Assembly: GCA_910579015.1 (NCBI GenBank) | Contig: CAJTRO010000006.1 | Span: 399 to 64,398 of the forward strand | Direction: 5' to 3' | DNA: 64,000 nt | Origin: an uncultured Dorea sp. | GTDB taxonomy: Bacteria; Bacillota_A; Clostridia; Lachnospirales; Lachnospiraceae | In this document: piece by piece, positions 1 to 8,809 of the stretch | How positions within the stretch are numbered: position 1 is the stretch's first letter | Layout: every line of letters begins with the position of its first letter | Notes under the pieces: generated by a model | Databases searched by the model: none | What the model was told of the DNA's origin: nothing | The model's input: only the letters and a program-made list of their open reading frames with translations | Made by a program: the position numbers and the translations under genes

Positions 1-1
1 C

Positions 2-43
2 ATTGGAGTATGGTTCAGCGGCTGCCTGATTGCTATTTTATGA
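2..43 (+). CDS. Possible C-terminal end of a membrane protein cut by the window edge
   Basis: One plus frame entering from the left edge reads a short hydrophobic tail (IGVWFSGCLIAIL) and then stops with TGA. A tail like this would suit an integral membrane protein, but 13 codons are too few to prove coding. A weak hairpin (TCCCA/TGGGA) follows near positions 74-92. Low confidence. Confidence 0.2.
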   Translation: MGVWFSGCLIAIL

Positions 44-388
44 GCTAAAGTATTGATTTTTCAAGGAGCAAATCCCATTTTTAATGTGGGAAGTTTGAGT
101 AAAATATTTCTTAAAATATCCTATATTATGTGTTCATAATTTGTTCACTTATCTTTCAAAAAACCTTCATTACTTTAACATGGTTTCTTCACAGGTCTGT
201 CTTATACTAAATCTATCGAAAGACAGAGAATACACAATACACAACACAGACCATTGACTGATAGTTTCATACTATATTCGAATAAACTTTTTCATAATAC
301 ATGCCGGGCACTGCGTAATGCGGTGGCCCGGCATCCTCCCTGTCTGCGGGCCTTTCCATCCGCCCGCTCACAATGACATCCAAAACAC
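44..388. other. Intergenic stretch left of the MATE gene
   Basis: AT-rich sequence with no convincing open frame. The only structure seen is the hairpin at 301-334 that ends the MATE transcript (listed separately), plus the weak hairpin near 74-92. Confidence 0.5.
301..334 (-). terminator. Hairpin after the MATE gene
   Basis: ATGCCGGGC (301-309) pairs perfectly with GCCCGGCAT (326-334), about 55 bases past the MATE stop. The minus-strand tail is only weakly T-rich, so this may be a poor terminator or a 3' processing stem. Confidence 0.45.
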
Positions 389-1738
389 TCAATCCTCATT
401 ACTCCGTCTCGCCTTCTCTTCCCACTTCCCGGAATAGTAACGAACCGCTCCCACACCGGCCGCACATACCCATGTGATCGGCGACACCCACCAAAGTCCG
501 CGGTAACCAAACCTCGCCGAAAGAAGAAATGCGAAACTGATCCTTGTGACGACCTCGCTTACCCCCATCAGAATCGTAACCGCCACGTCGCCGGAAGGTC
601 TGAGGACATTATGGTATATCACCAGAAGCCCTCCTGTCACAAAGAATACCGCCATGATATGCATATATTCCGCTCCATACCCTATAGACGCCGGATTCTT
701 TGTAAACGCCCGCATAATAGGTTCCGCAAAGAAGAAAATACACGGGCAGAAAATCCCATAACAGATCCCGTTGATCAGGTACGCACAGCGGACACCCTTT
801 TTCACACGGTCATATTTCCCGGCACCTACATTCTGCCCCACAAAGGTTCCAAGCGAAGTTCCGATCGCATCAGCCATCTGAAATCCCAATCCCTCCACCT
901 TAAGACAGACTCCATAGGCCACGATCAGCGCCGTCTCGTAAGTATTGATCACCGCTTGCAGCGTCAGATCCGATATGGATATGATACTCATCTGAAGCCC
1001 GGTCGGCACTCCATAGATCAAGATCTCCCTGACCAGATCTTTTCTACAATGAAACTGCTCTCTTTTGATCCTGAGAAACGGAAGAATCTTGAGGGCATAT
1101 ACCACGCAAAGTATCCCGGAAAGCACCTGGGCCGTCACCGTCGCAAGAGCGGCCCCCTTCACTCCCATCGGGATCCATACGACAAACGCCAGATCCAGGA
1201 TCACGTTGAGGACACTGGATACGATCAGGAATATTAATGGCACGACCGAGTTCCCCAGCGAACGCAGTACAGAAGAGATCCAGTTATAAAGCATTGTTCC
1301 CCCACAGCCCGCGAAGATCCACAACAGATATTCCGACGCACCCGGCATCAGCTCCTCAGACGTCTGTAAAAGACCAAGCAGCGGTCTGGTACATGTCATC
1401 CCAAGCGCCGTGATCAGTATTACGGAAACAATCGACACATAGATGGATGTCACATAAGAATCCACCACATTTTCCATCTCTTTTGCCCCGTAGTATCTGG
1501 ATATCACAACACTGACGCCGGTTGAGAGTCCCATCATCACAGACGCCAGAAGATACATGGCCGTACCGGCAATACTGACCGAGGCAAGCGCCTGATCCCC
1601 AAGATACTTTCCGACTATGTACACGTCCACAAAATTATATATTCTCTGAAACAACATCCCAAGTAAGACCGGAAGTCCGAATCTGACCATCTGCGGCAGG
1701 ATCTTTCCTTCCGTCATATTAACTACTTTTCCTCCCAT
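389..1738 (-). CDS. MATE family multidrug/metabolite exporter
   Basis: A 449-residue polytopic membrane protein with the two-fold pattern of about 12 hydrophobic helices and normal MATE length. The family exports organic cations, drugs or metabolites in exchange for Na+ or H+. The N-terminus (TEGKILPQMVRFGLPVLLG) is typical of the NorM/DinF-like clostridial group. The first ATG follows a GAGGGGG ribosome site; a second Met seven codons in is possible but less well spaced. It lies 170 bp after the esterase genes, behind a 37-bp tandem repeat, so cotranscription with the sugar cluster is uncertain. The substrate cannot be told. Confidence 0.9.
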   Translation of the reverse strand: MGGKVVNMTEGKILPQMVRFGLPVLLGMLFQRIYNFVDVYIVGKYLGDQALASVSIAGTAMYLLASVMMGLSTGVSVVISRYYGAKEMENVVDSYVTSIYVSIVSVILITALGMTCTRPLLGLLQTSEELMPGASEYLLWIFAGCGGTMLYNWISSVLRSLGNSVVPLIFLIVSSVLNVILDLAFVVWIPMGVKGAALATVTAQVLSGILCVVYALKILPFLRIKREQFHCRKDLVREILIYGVPTGLQMSIISISDLTLQAVINTYETALIVAYGVCLKVEGLGFQMADAIGTSLGTFVGQNVGAGKYDRVKKGVRCAYLINGICYGIFCPCIFFFAEPIMRAFTKNPASIGYGAEYMHIMAVFFVTGGLLVIYHNVLRPSGDVAVTILMGVSEVVTRISFAFLLSARFGYRGLWWVSPITWVCAAGVGAVRYYSGKWEEKARRSNED

Positions 1739-1781
1739 AACATCCCCCTCAACCTGTTTTTCTTTAACATACCCTTCAATA

Positions 1782-1890
1782 CCTGCGCAGCTTTAACATA
1801 ACCTTTACAGCCACAAAACCTGTGCAGCTTTAATATACCCTTTACAGCCGTAAAACCTGTGCAGCTTTAACATAACCTCCAGCCACACAG
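1782..1890. repeat. 37-bp tandem repeat, about three copies
   Basis: Copies begin at 1782, 1819 and 1856, each starting CCTG(C/T)GCAGCTTTAA. The first two copies are nearly identical and the third diverges at its end; a partial copy precedes at about 1763. The array lies between the MATE start and the esterase stop, outside any gene. No unit is a strong hairpin, and head-to-tail copies without spacers rule out CRISPR. Confidence 0.85.
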
Positions 1891-1907
1891 GTCAAACTTC
1901 TTATTTC

Positions 1908-2732
1908 TCAATTCGCAATCTCAGCCGCCGGGCTCTCCAGCTTCAGAAAATCCAGGAAATCCCTGATATGCTCATCCCAGTAATCCCATCCATGGACTCC
2001 TTCATGCTCTTCATATACATACCGGTAAGGATTCCCCTCAAGCCCCATGAAGAAATCCCTCGTCTCTCTCGCCTGGTCAATCAGAAAATCATCCTTTCCG
2101 CAAGTGTGGAAGATCCTTGGCAGTACGGGCAGATCCTTGTTCTTCCTGGCCATAAAGAATGTGTCCTCGTATGTCCCGGCGAAATCTCTGCCTCCATACT
2201 GCATATAATTTCTCATGTTCCAGGTCTCTTCATCGAACAGGCCGCTGTTATTGGCAAGCGGACGTCCCCGGTTCGCCGCCGAAGAAAAACAGCCGACAGC
2301 CTCATACCTGTCAGGATAATTCACGCCGATCTTCAAGGCTCCATATCCGCCCATGGAATTTCCCGCGATAAAATTATCTTCCCTCTTTGCGGATAATGGG
2401 AAGAAGCCTCTCATGATCTCGGGCAGTTCCTCTGCAATATAATGGTAGAAAGCTCCTCCATGCGCCATATCTGTATAAGAGCTTAAGTGCGCCGCCGGCA
2501 TGACAACTGCAAGTCCGAGACTTGCCGCGTATCTCTCGATCGACGTCCTTCTCTGCCATGTCGTATGGTCGTCCGTGGCGCCATGCAGAAGCCACAGGAC
2601 TGGATGCTCTCCTTTTTGGCTCTCCCTTGACGCCTGCCCGATCTCCTTCGTCACTGCCTGGGGGATGATGACGTCTGCCGATACCGCCATATGTAACATC
2701 TCACTGAAAAACTGAACCTGCATAAAAGCCAT
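1908..2732 (-). CDS. Alpha/beta-hydrolase esterase (EstA/FrmB-like), copy 1
   Basis: About 274 residues, family length, with no signal peptide, so it acts in the cytoplasm. The nucleophile elbow GNSMGGYGA, an acidic site in CGKDDFLID and a late His in EGVHGWDYWD form the catalytic triad of the esterase D/tributyrin-esterase family. Start: the second candidate ATG at 2732 is nine bases from an AAGGAGG site; a GTG nine bases upstream is the alternative. It follows a paralogous esterase almost without a gap and sits downstream of sugar ABC genes. A role in removing acetyl or feruloyl groups from imported sugars is inferred. Confidence 0.85.
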   Translation of the reverse strand: MAFMQVQFFSEMLHMAVSADVIIPQAVTKEIGQASRESQKGEHPVLWLLHGATDDHTTWQRRTSIERYAASLGLAVVMPAAHLSSYTDMAHGGAFYHYIAEELPEIMRGFFPLSAKREDNFIAGNSMGGYGALKIGVNYPDRYEAVGCFSSAANRGRPLANNSGLFDEETWNMRNYMQYGGRDFAGTYEDTFFMARKNKDLPVLPRIFHTCGKDDFLIDQARETRDFFMGLEGNPYRYVYEEHEGVHGWDYWDEHIRDFLDFLKLESPAAEIAN

Positions 2733-2733
2733 A

Positions 2734-3528
2734 TCATTCACCCTCCTTCTTATCCGGTATCAGCCAGTCAAGGATATCCCTGATCTGTGCATCCCAGTAT
2801 TTCCAGCTATGGTCTCCGGGGCCCTCTCTATACGTAAGGTCGTAGTCAAGTCCCCTCAGATGCTCCTTCATCGCCACATTCTGGTCATACAGGAAATCCT
2901 CCGTCCCGCACCACATATAAATCCTTGGGCGCTTCTTGGGTTCAAGCTTTTCCGCCAGGGCGAAGAGATCGTTCTTGCTGCCCCTGATCCCTTCCTGCTC
3001 CCCGAAAATATCCTCCCACAGAGAAGGGTAGAACGCATCGCCGTTACGCTTCGCACAGGTGGAGGCGTCTAAGCCCCCCGACAGACTGGCCGCCGCGCCA
3101 AAATAATCCGGCGCTGACAGTGCAAGCTTCATTGCACCGTATCCGCCCATGGAATTCCCCGCCGTGAAGGTCTCCTCCCTTCTGTCCGATATGCACGGGA
3201 AGAACCGTCTGCATACGCTTGGAACCTCCTTCGCAATATAAGTATAATAGCGGAATCCGCATTCCATATCAGTATACCAGCCAAGATGGCAGGTCGGCAT
3301 GACAACCGCAATTCCCTTCTCAGATGCGTACCGCTCGATCGAAGTATTCCTCTGCCATGTCGTCTGATTGTCCGTCATACCGTGCAGAAGATACAGGACC
3401 GGATATCTGTCCCTCTTCTTCGCACTGCTGATGCCGATCTCGCTGTGTGTCTTCTGGGGCAGTATCACGTCAAGCTGTGAGCTCATCCCCAGCACCTCTG
3501 AAAAAAAATCCACATGGATTAAAGCCAT
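2734..3528 (-). CDS. Alpha/beta-hydrolase esterase (EstA-like), copy 2
   Basis: 264 residues. The N-terminus (ALIHVDFFSEVLGM) closely resembles lactococcal tributyrin esterase EstA. The triad is visible as GNSMGGYGA (Ser), CGTEDFLYD (Asp) and GPGDHSWKYWD (His). There is no export signal. It is clearly a paralog of the next gene, probably a tandem duplication followed by divergence, which would let two acyl linkages or positions be handled. The ATG has an AGGGGAT-type ribosome site. It is in line with the upstream permeases, 75 bp after them. Confidence 0.86.
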   Translation of the reverse strand: MALIHVDFFSEVLGMSSQLDVILPQKTHSEIGISSAKKRDRYPVLYLLHGMTDNQTTWQRNTSIERYASEKGIAVVMPTCHLGWYTDMECGFRYYTYIAKEVPSVCRRFFPCISDRREETFTAGNSMGGYGAMKLALSAPDYFGAAASLSGGLDASTCAKRNGDAFYPSLWEDIFGEQEGIRGSKNDLFALAEKLEPKKRPRIYMWCGTEDFLYDQNVAMKEHLRGLDYDLTYREGPGDHSWKYWDAQIRDILDWLIPDKKEGE

Positions 3529-3573
3529 TTCCCAATCCCCTCTTTCATTTGAATCAAATTACAGTAAAATCAC

Positions 3574-3603
3574 TTACTTAACCACAGCTTACTTAACCAC
3601 AGC
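3574..3603. repeat. 15-bp tandem duplication at the permease 3' end
   Basis: TTACTTAACCACAGC occurs twice head to tail, directly abutting the stop codon of the permease gene. Probably a slippage duplication. Confidence 0.75.
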
Positions 3604-4473
3604 TTATTTTATCGCACTGTCAACCTGTCCCTGTACAAAGGCATCCTGAAGAACGAGGTACACTATTGTGATCGGCAGGATTGCCAGTACCGCCGCCGCT
3701 GCCGCTCCGCCGTAATTATTCCCGACACTTGAAAAATACTTCTTAATAGTCAGTGTTATGGTCATCATCTCCGGTTTTTGCAGAACATACATGGAGTACG
3801 CATATTCATTCCATGCAGACACGCCGTGGAGGATCGTGACGGTCGCGATAACCGGCTTGAGCTGCGGCAGGATGATGTAGAAAAACGTTTGCAGGATGTT
3901 CGCCCCGTCGATGATGCTGGCCTCATCCAGCGACTTCGGAATGGACGAAATAAAATTCGAGAATATAAATACCGCCATAGGCAGTCCAAACGCAACCAGT
4001 ACCGAAATCAGCCCCCAGTATGTATTGATCGCCTTCGCACCGACCAGAAAATTGTATACGCCGACCAGAATAGTCAGAGGCGGGATCATCATGACACCCA
4101 TGAAGACCGTCCTGATAAACCGGTTGAACTTACTGTCGTTCCTCGCCAGAGGATATGCCGCCATACAGGCAAGCACGATTTCAATGACTGTCGTACATAC
4201 CGCGACAATCCCCGAATTCTTGAACGCCCTGAATATGGTCCCGTCCTTGATGATGGAGGTATAATTCTCAAGCCTGAACACCTCCGGCATCCCGAGCGCA
4301 CTGGACGCGTCTGAGATCCCCTTAAAAGACTGGAGCACCAGTACATACAGCGGAATGATATACACGGCAGCAACCAGAAACGCAAGCAGATACTTCCACA
4401 AGTACCCTTTCTTCTGTCCTGCATAGAAATGCTGTTCTTCTTCCTTAAACTTGTTCTTCTTTTCCCTGCTCAT
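3604..4473 (-). CDS. Sugar ABC importer permease (MalG/CUT1 type)
   Basis: About 289 residues with six predicted membrane helices. The EAA loop reads EASIIDGANILQTFFYIILP, the contact site for the importer ATPase in CUT1 systems. The protein ends with hydrophobic segments typical of MalG/LacG relatives. The ATG at 4473 overlaps the TGA of the upstream permease (ATGA-type coupling), so both are translated from one mRNA. No ATPase gene is nearby; by analogy with MsmX, a shared ATPase elsewhere would energise uptake. The substrate is unknown, probably an oligosaccharide given the esterases downstream. Confidence 0.92.
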   Translation of the reverse strand: MSREKKNKFKEEEQHFYAGQKKGYLWKYLLAFLVAAVYIIPLYVLVLQSFKGISDASSALGMPEVFRLENYTSIIKDGTIFRAFKNSGIVAVCTTVIEIVLACMAAYPLARNDSKFNRFIRTVFMGVMMIPPLTILVGVYNFLVGAKAINTYWGLISVLVAFGLPMAVFIFSNFISSIPKSLDEASIIDGANILQTFFYIILPQLKPVIATVTILHGVSAWNEYAYSMYVLQKPEMMTITLTIKKYFSSVGNNYGGAAAAAVLAILPITIVYLVLQDAFVQGQVDSAIK

Positions 4474-5339
4474 CACATCTCAACCTCCTTTTTGCGGAAG
4501 TATTTGTTCAGAAGCAGTGAGCATACCAGAATAAATAAGAACATGATCACGCCGACCGCCGATGCATACCCCGCTTTCTCTGCCTTGAAATACCTGTTAT
4601 CAATATAGAACGACAGCGAAGACGTCTCAAATCCCGGACCACCGCCGGAAAGTGATACTACGACATCATAGAGCTTCAGTCCGCCGATCAGGTTGATGAT
4701 GAATGCCGATGACATTGCCGGGATCAACAGAGGAAGCGTAATATAGCGGAAACTCTCGAAAGGCTTCGCTCCGTCGATCGCCGCCGCCTCATAATACATC
4801 CTGGAGATGTTCTGTAAGCCCGCCATGTAAAGGACCATACAGATCCCGCAGAACTGCCAGGAATTGATCAGTGTAATGAACACCCTTCCCACCGCGCCGG
4901 ACGCCATCCAGTCGGCTCCTTCCAGGCCGAACCAGCCAAGGATCTCGTTGACTGCGCCGTTATTCTGCACGACGAAATACATGATATATCCCATGATGAG
5001 ACCGGAAATCATTACCGGAAGATAGACAATGGTACGGACCGCCTTGTGCCCCGCAAACTTCGTATTCAGGAACAGCGCCAGCCCAAGCCCTATTACATTC
5101 TGCAAAATCGTGCTCCCGAATCCGTATAATATCGTGTTGCCAAAGGACATTTTGAAATTCTCGTCCTTTATAAGATCAAGATAATTCTGGACGCCGATAA
5201 ATGTTTTTACCGGCGAATAACCGTTCCAGTTATAGAACGAGGTCTGGACAGAACGAATCAGCGGAACCAGCACGAAGAGCAGGACAAGCACAAGCGCCGG
5301 CACATACAGCAGATTCATTCTTCGATTTCTTTTTGACAT
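4473..5339 (-). CDS. Sugar ABC importer permease (MalF/CUT1 type)
   Basis: 288 residues with six predicted helices and the EAA loop EAAAIDGAKPFESFRYITLP. The start is placed at 5339 (MSKRNRRMNLL) because an AAGGAG site lies seven bases upstream; the longer frame adds 12 residues lacking any ribosome site. It pairs with the MalG-type permease to form the membrane channel. It is 140 bp downstream of the binding-protein gene, a gap that often lowers permease expression relative to the binder. Confidence 0.92.
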   Translation of the reverse strand: MSKRNRRMNLLYVPALVLVLLFVLVPLIRSVQTSFYNWNGYSPVKTFIGVQNYLDLIKDENFKMSFGNTILYGFGSTILQNVIGLGLALFLNTKFAGHKAVRTIVYLPVMISGLIMGYIMYFVVQNNGAVNEILGWFGLEGADWMASGAVGRVFITLINSWQFCGICMVLYMAGLQNISRMYYEAAAIDGAKPFESFRYITLPLLIPAMSSAFIINLIGGLKLYDVVVSLSGGGPGFETSSLSFYIDNRYFKAEKAGYASAVGVIMFLFILVCSLLLNKYFRKKEVEM

Positions 5340-5480
5340 ACATGTTCTCCTTATTACACAAAAAGGAGCTGTCACATTCCGTCAGGATCCTTATCCTCTG
5401 TCAGACTGCCGGCTGCTCTCGAACTGTCTGTCGGATCCTATATAAAATATAACAGCTCTTTTACCTATAATCAACAACTA

Positions 5481-6827
5481 TTATGACGCGCTGGCTTCGG
5501 ATAATGCCTCATAATTCTCCTGGAAATATCCGGCCGCTTCCTTTACCCTGTCTTTTGCTGTCCCCACGTCGCCGTTAAACAGCTTAGACATGGTTTCCTG
5601 CATGATATTCCACATACCGCTCGGCAGATATTCCCGGTCAAAGAAATTGGTATAGACAAGGCTGTCTCCCGCATTTTCCACAGATGTCTGGTACAATTTC
5701 AACGTCTCACTGTTCTCTGGCTTGATATCCGTAAGCCCCGGCATTCCGCCGTTAACTTCGCAGTATTCTGTCAGATGATCCTTGTCAAGCAGATAATCCA
5801 GAAATGCCTTACAGCAGTCTTTATTCTCGGAAGAATTTGATATGGCAAAGCAGGTTCCCTCTCCAACTGTATATGCCGCGTTCGCGCCTTCTTCAACAGC
5901 CGGTACAGGGATGATCCCGAAATTCGCGTCCGGAGAGTAGGATTTGACCGTTGCGATCGTATCCGGAGAACCCCAGAGCATGAACCCATATTCGCCTGTT
6001 CCAAGGTATTTCTGTGCGGTCGTTGTATCCGCCGTAAAGATGTCGTCATTGAGCCATCCATTGTCAAATATCTTCGCATACATATCAAGAAACTGTGTAT
6101 TCTTTGTCCAGTCAAAGCTTCCGTCAAGAAGCGCATCCCGGTCTTCATAAGGCGCTCCGTCTGCGCTGTAGAAAGAATTCAGCTGCTCCATATGTCCTGG
6201 AAGTCCGCCTCCGTTCTTTCCTCCGATCACACACGGCGTAATCCCATTGGATTTTAATGTCTCGCACGCCGCAAACAAATCATCCCAGGACTTGAACGTC
6301 TGAGGATCGATCCCGTTATCCTCCATCACATCCGCATTGTAGATCACTCCATATACCCACTGCGTCAGAGGAGCCGTGCAGATCTTTCCGTCCTTGTCCG
6401 TGATAACCGATTTTACAGCTTCGTCTACACGGCCTGTCCACTCCTCTCCACTCAGATCTTCGCAGAAATCACTGTAACGCAGAGACGCCCAGCCGTGTGT
6501 GATCCACATATCCGGCATATCCTGGGACGCCATTCTTGTCTTGAGGATATTCTCATGGTCGCCTCCGTTCTGTACTACCTCGATCTTGGCTCCGGTCTCC
6601 TCACAGAATGCCTCCACCTCTTTGTTGAAATAATCCAGTGTTTCCTTGCTCCCCTGGATAGAATCCTCGATATCCACTTCTATGGATACGCCGCTGAAGG
6701 TTCCGCCGCCCGAACCGTCTGATGAACCGTCCGAACCGCCGTCTGATGAACCGCCTGACGAACTACAGGCGCCAAGTGTCACTGTCATGCTTGCCGCAAG
6801 CAGAGCTGCCAATACCTTCTTTTTCAT
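5481..6827 (-). CDS. Sugar ABC transporter substrate-binding lipoprotein
   Basis: 448 residues. The signal peptide ends in the lipobox LGAC with Cys21 as lipidation site, followed by a Ser/Gly-rich tether. The rest matches family 1 extracellular solute-binding proteins (for example AVEEGANAAYTVGEGTCFAI and a C-terminal FNGDV region). It is anchored outside the membrane and delivers sugar to the two permeases encoded next. It has an AAGGAGG ribosome site, is first gene of its operon and is divergent from the YesM/YesN-type genes that probably control it. Confidence 0.93.
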   Translation of the reverse strand: MKKKVLAALLAASMTVTLGACSSSGGSSDGGSDGSSDGSGGGTFSGVSIEVDIEDSIQGSKETLDYFNKEVEAFCEETGAKIEVVQNGGDHENILKTRMASQDMPDMWITHGWASLRYSDFCEDLSGEEWTGRVDEAVKSVITDKDGKICTAPLTQWVYGVIYNADVMEDNGIDPQTFKSWDDLFAACETLKSNGITPCVIGGKNGGGLPGHMEQLNSFYSADGAPYEDRDALLDGSFDWTKNTQFLDMYAKIFDNGWLNDDIFTADTTTAQKYLGTGEYGFMLWGSPDTIATVKSYSPDANFGIIPVPAVEEGANAAYTVGEGTCFAISNSSENKDCCKAFLDYLLDKDHLTEYCEVNGGMPGLTDIKPENSETLKLYQTSVENAGDSLVYTNFFDREYLPSGMWNIMQETMSKLFNGDVGTAKDRVKEAAGYFQENYEALSEASAS

Positions 6828-7005
6828 AAACCGTGTCCTCCTTTGTCTTGTCTGATTTCATGATTCCATGCAAGGGCGCCGCTGTCATTACTTCCTTGGC
6901 CTAACACCTTACAGCGCAGTGCAAGATGCCGTGTGAACAGTAACGGGCGTCGTCCCCTCACATTTCCTCCGTTCTTTTTAACACTTTACATTTTACTATA
7001 AAAAT

Positions 7006-7038
7006 AGTATACTTTGGTTGTGTGTTCGAGTATACTTT
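7006..7038. promoter_or_regulatory. Paired AGTATACTTT direct repeats upstream of the kinase gene
   Basis: AGTATACTTT occurs at 7006-7015 and 7029-7038, 23 bp apart, between the binding-protein and kinase genes. AraC-type response regulators usually bind tandem sites, so this is a candidate site for the regulator encoded at 8810-10387. Inferred only. Confidence 0.4.
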
Positions 7039-7063
7039 TGTTATATTTTTACAAGGTGAGATC

Positions 7064-8809
7064 ATGAAGTTAAAGAATAAGATGTTCCTCATATTTTCTG
7101 TCATCGCCATTCTCCCGATGGTGTTACTGGCCGTTTTTTCCACCCATCAATATATCAGTCTGACAACACAGCGGATCAATGATATTTCCCAGGAACAGGA
7201 AGCCAACATAGTCCGGGAGATTTCCGAAGACTACGCATCTGTCAGACAGGCTATGAAGCTTCTTACATTTGCCAACAACGGCGCTTATTCCATCGTCAAT
7301 ATCCTGCGCCCTTACTCTGATCCGGAAAAGTCTGTAAGCGGCTATGAGATCTATCAGGCATCCTTAAAGCTGATGAACATGAGCCAGAATATCTTTGACA
7401 CCTATGATTTCCTCAAAGGCGTTTACATATTCACTCCGGCCAAAGACCTCATCTCCTATACGACCTTTGGCAACGGCTCCGTCGACCAGCATTATAACCC
7501 GCAGGACGACGGCTGGTATCAGGATACCCTGAAACTTGGAGGACGGCTCTATGCCAGCACGCTTGACGTCCATCCCATGTTCCAGACACCGGACCAGAGC
7601 ATCTTCTTTGCACAGTCCATCATAGATATTGATACCCGTAAATTCCTCGGCGTCATCGTGCTTGACTGCTCCCCTGATCTCTTCACCCCGGAGAATGTCA
7701 ATATTCTTGGGGATATGAATACCATCACGCTGACCAACACTGATAATGGTTCCGTATATTATACCAACAGGACAAAACAGACCGATCCTGCCGATGCCTC
7801 CAACATGCATTCCAGTGTAACCTCCATCAAGAATACGCCTCTTGAACTGTCGCTTACTCTGGATTATTCGTCACTTTATATAGAATACAGGAGCAATACC
7901 ATCCTCCTGCTGATATTTTCATCCGTCTGCATCGTCTGCATCCTGCTGCTTTCTTTCTATATCTCGAACAATATGATCACACCGATCTTGCAGCTCAGCA
8001 CCCAGATGCTCCATCAGAAGAGTTTACAACTGTCAACGTTTGAGAGTTGCAGCTACCGCAAAGATGAGATCGGGATCCTCTACCGAGAGTACAATCACAT
8101 GATAGAGAAGCAGAATTCGCTGATCAAATCGGAATATCAGAATAAGCTGATCACCATGGATGCTCAGATGAAGGCATTGGAAGCAAGGATCAACTCACAT
8201 TTTCTCTTTAATACACTGGAATCTATCAACAGTATGGCCGAGATAGCGGAACACGAGGAAATCAGCACCATGTCCCTTGCCCTTGGAAATATGTTCCGGT
8301 ATGCCGTCAAGACAAAGAGTGAGCTGGTCACACTCCGTCAGGAGTTAGAACACGTTAACGACTATGTGTCCATTCAGAAGATCCGGTTTGACAACCGGTT
8401 CCGTCTGGACATTGATATCCCTGAAACTCTGTACGAACAGCAGGTTTTAAAGCTTATCCTCCAGCCTTTGATCGAGAATTCCCTGACGCACGGGCTGAAT
8501 TATTGCAGTATAGGAGACCTTATCTCTATCTCTGCCTGTATCGCAGATCACAATCTTCTGATCCGGGTAAACGACAACGGCAGCGGCATCCCAAGGGATG
8601 AACTGAACCGGCTCAGGGATAATCTGCGCTCCGAAGCCTCATTTACCGAACTGGGCGTCCGCGAAAAGCAGAGTATCGGACTGAAAAATATCCAGTCAAG
8701 GATCGAGTTATATTATGGGAAAGGCTATGGTCTTACAATCTACAGCGAAGAGGGCAGGGGAACTGATATTGACATCAAGATACCTGTCCTGAAGAAGGAG
8801 ATGATATAA
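7064..8809 (+). CDS. YesM-type sensor histidine kinase
   Basis: About 581 residues. An N-terminal membrane helix, a roughly 250-residue extracytoplasmic sensor (Cache-like) and a second helix (TILLLIFSSVCIVCILLLSF) precede a HAMP linker. The His_kinase motif INSHFLFNTLESIN carries the phospho-His, followed by a HATPase with NDNGSGIP. The start at 7064 follows AAGGTGAG; an upstream in-frame ATG at 7022 has no ribosome site. It is followed directly by its response regulator. Such pairs sense extracellular sugars or the loaded binder and activate neighbouring import genes. Confidence 0.92.
   Translation: MKLKNKMFLIFSVIAILPMVLLAVFSTHQYISLTTQRINDISQEQEANIVREISEDYASVRQAMKLLTFANNGAYSIVNILRPYSDPEKSVSGYEIYQASLKLMNMSQNIFDTYDFLKGVYIFTPAKDLISYTTFGNGSVDQHYNPQDDGWYQDTLKLGGRLYASTLDVHPMFQTPDQSIFFAQSIIDIDTRKFLGVIVLDCSPDLFTPENVNILGDMNTITLTNTDNGSVYYTNRTKQTDPADASNMHSSVTSIKNTPLELSLTLDYSSLYIEYRSNTILLLIFSSVCIVCILLLSFYISNNMITPILQLSTQMLHQKSLQLSTFESCSYRKDEIGILYREYNHMIEKQNSLIKSEYQNKLITMDAQMKALEARINSHFLFNTLESINSMAEIAEHEEISTMSLALGNMFRYAVKTKSELVTLRQELEHVNDYVSIQKIRFDNRFRLDIDIPETLYEQQVLKLILQPLIENSLTHGLNYCSIGDLISISACIADHNLLIRVNDNGSGIPRDELNRLRDNLRSEASFTELGVREKQSIGLKNIQSRIELYYGKGYGLTIYSEEGRGTDIDIKIPVLKKEMI

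Noticed and set aside
611..1237. 208-codon plus-strand open frame opposite the MATE gene
   Set aside because: It lies fully antisense to a clear membrane transporter, has no ribosome site and shows shadow-type composition.
1782..1890. CRISPR array
   Set aside because: Repeats are head to tail without unique spacers, only three copies, and no cas genes are in the window.
3778..4314. 178-codon plus-strand frame opposite the permease
   Set aside because: Rich in Arg/His/Asp from reversed codons of the permease; no start signals or family features.
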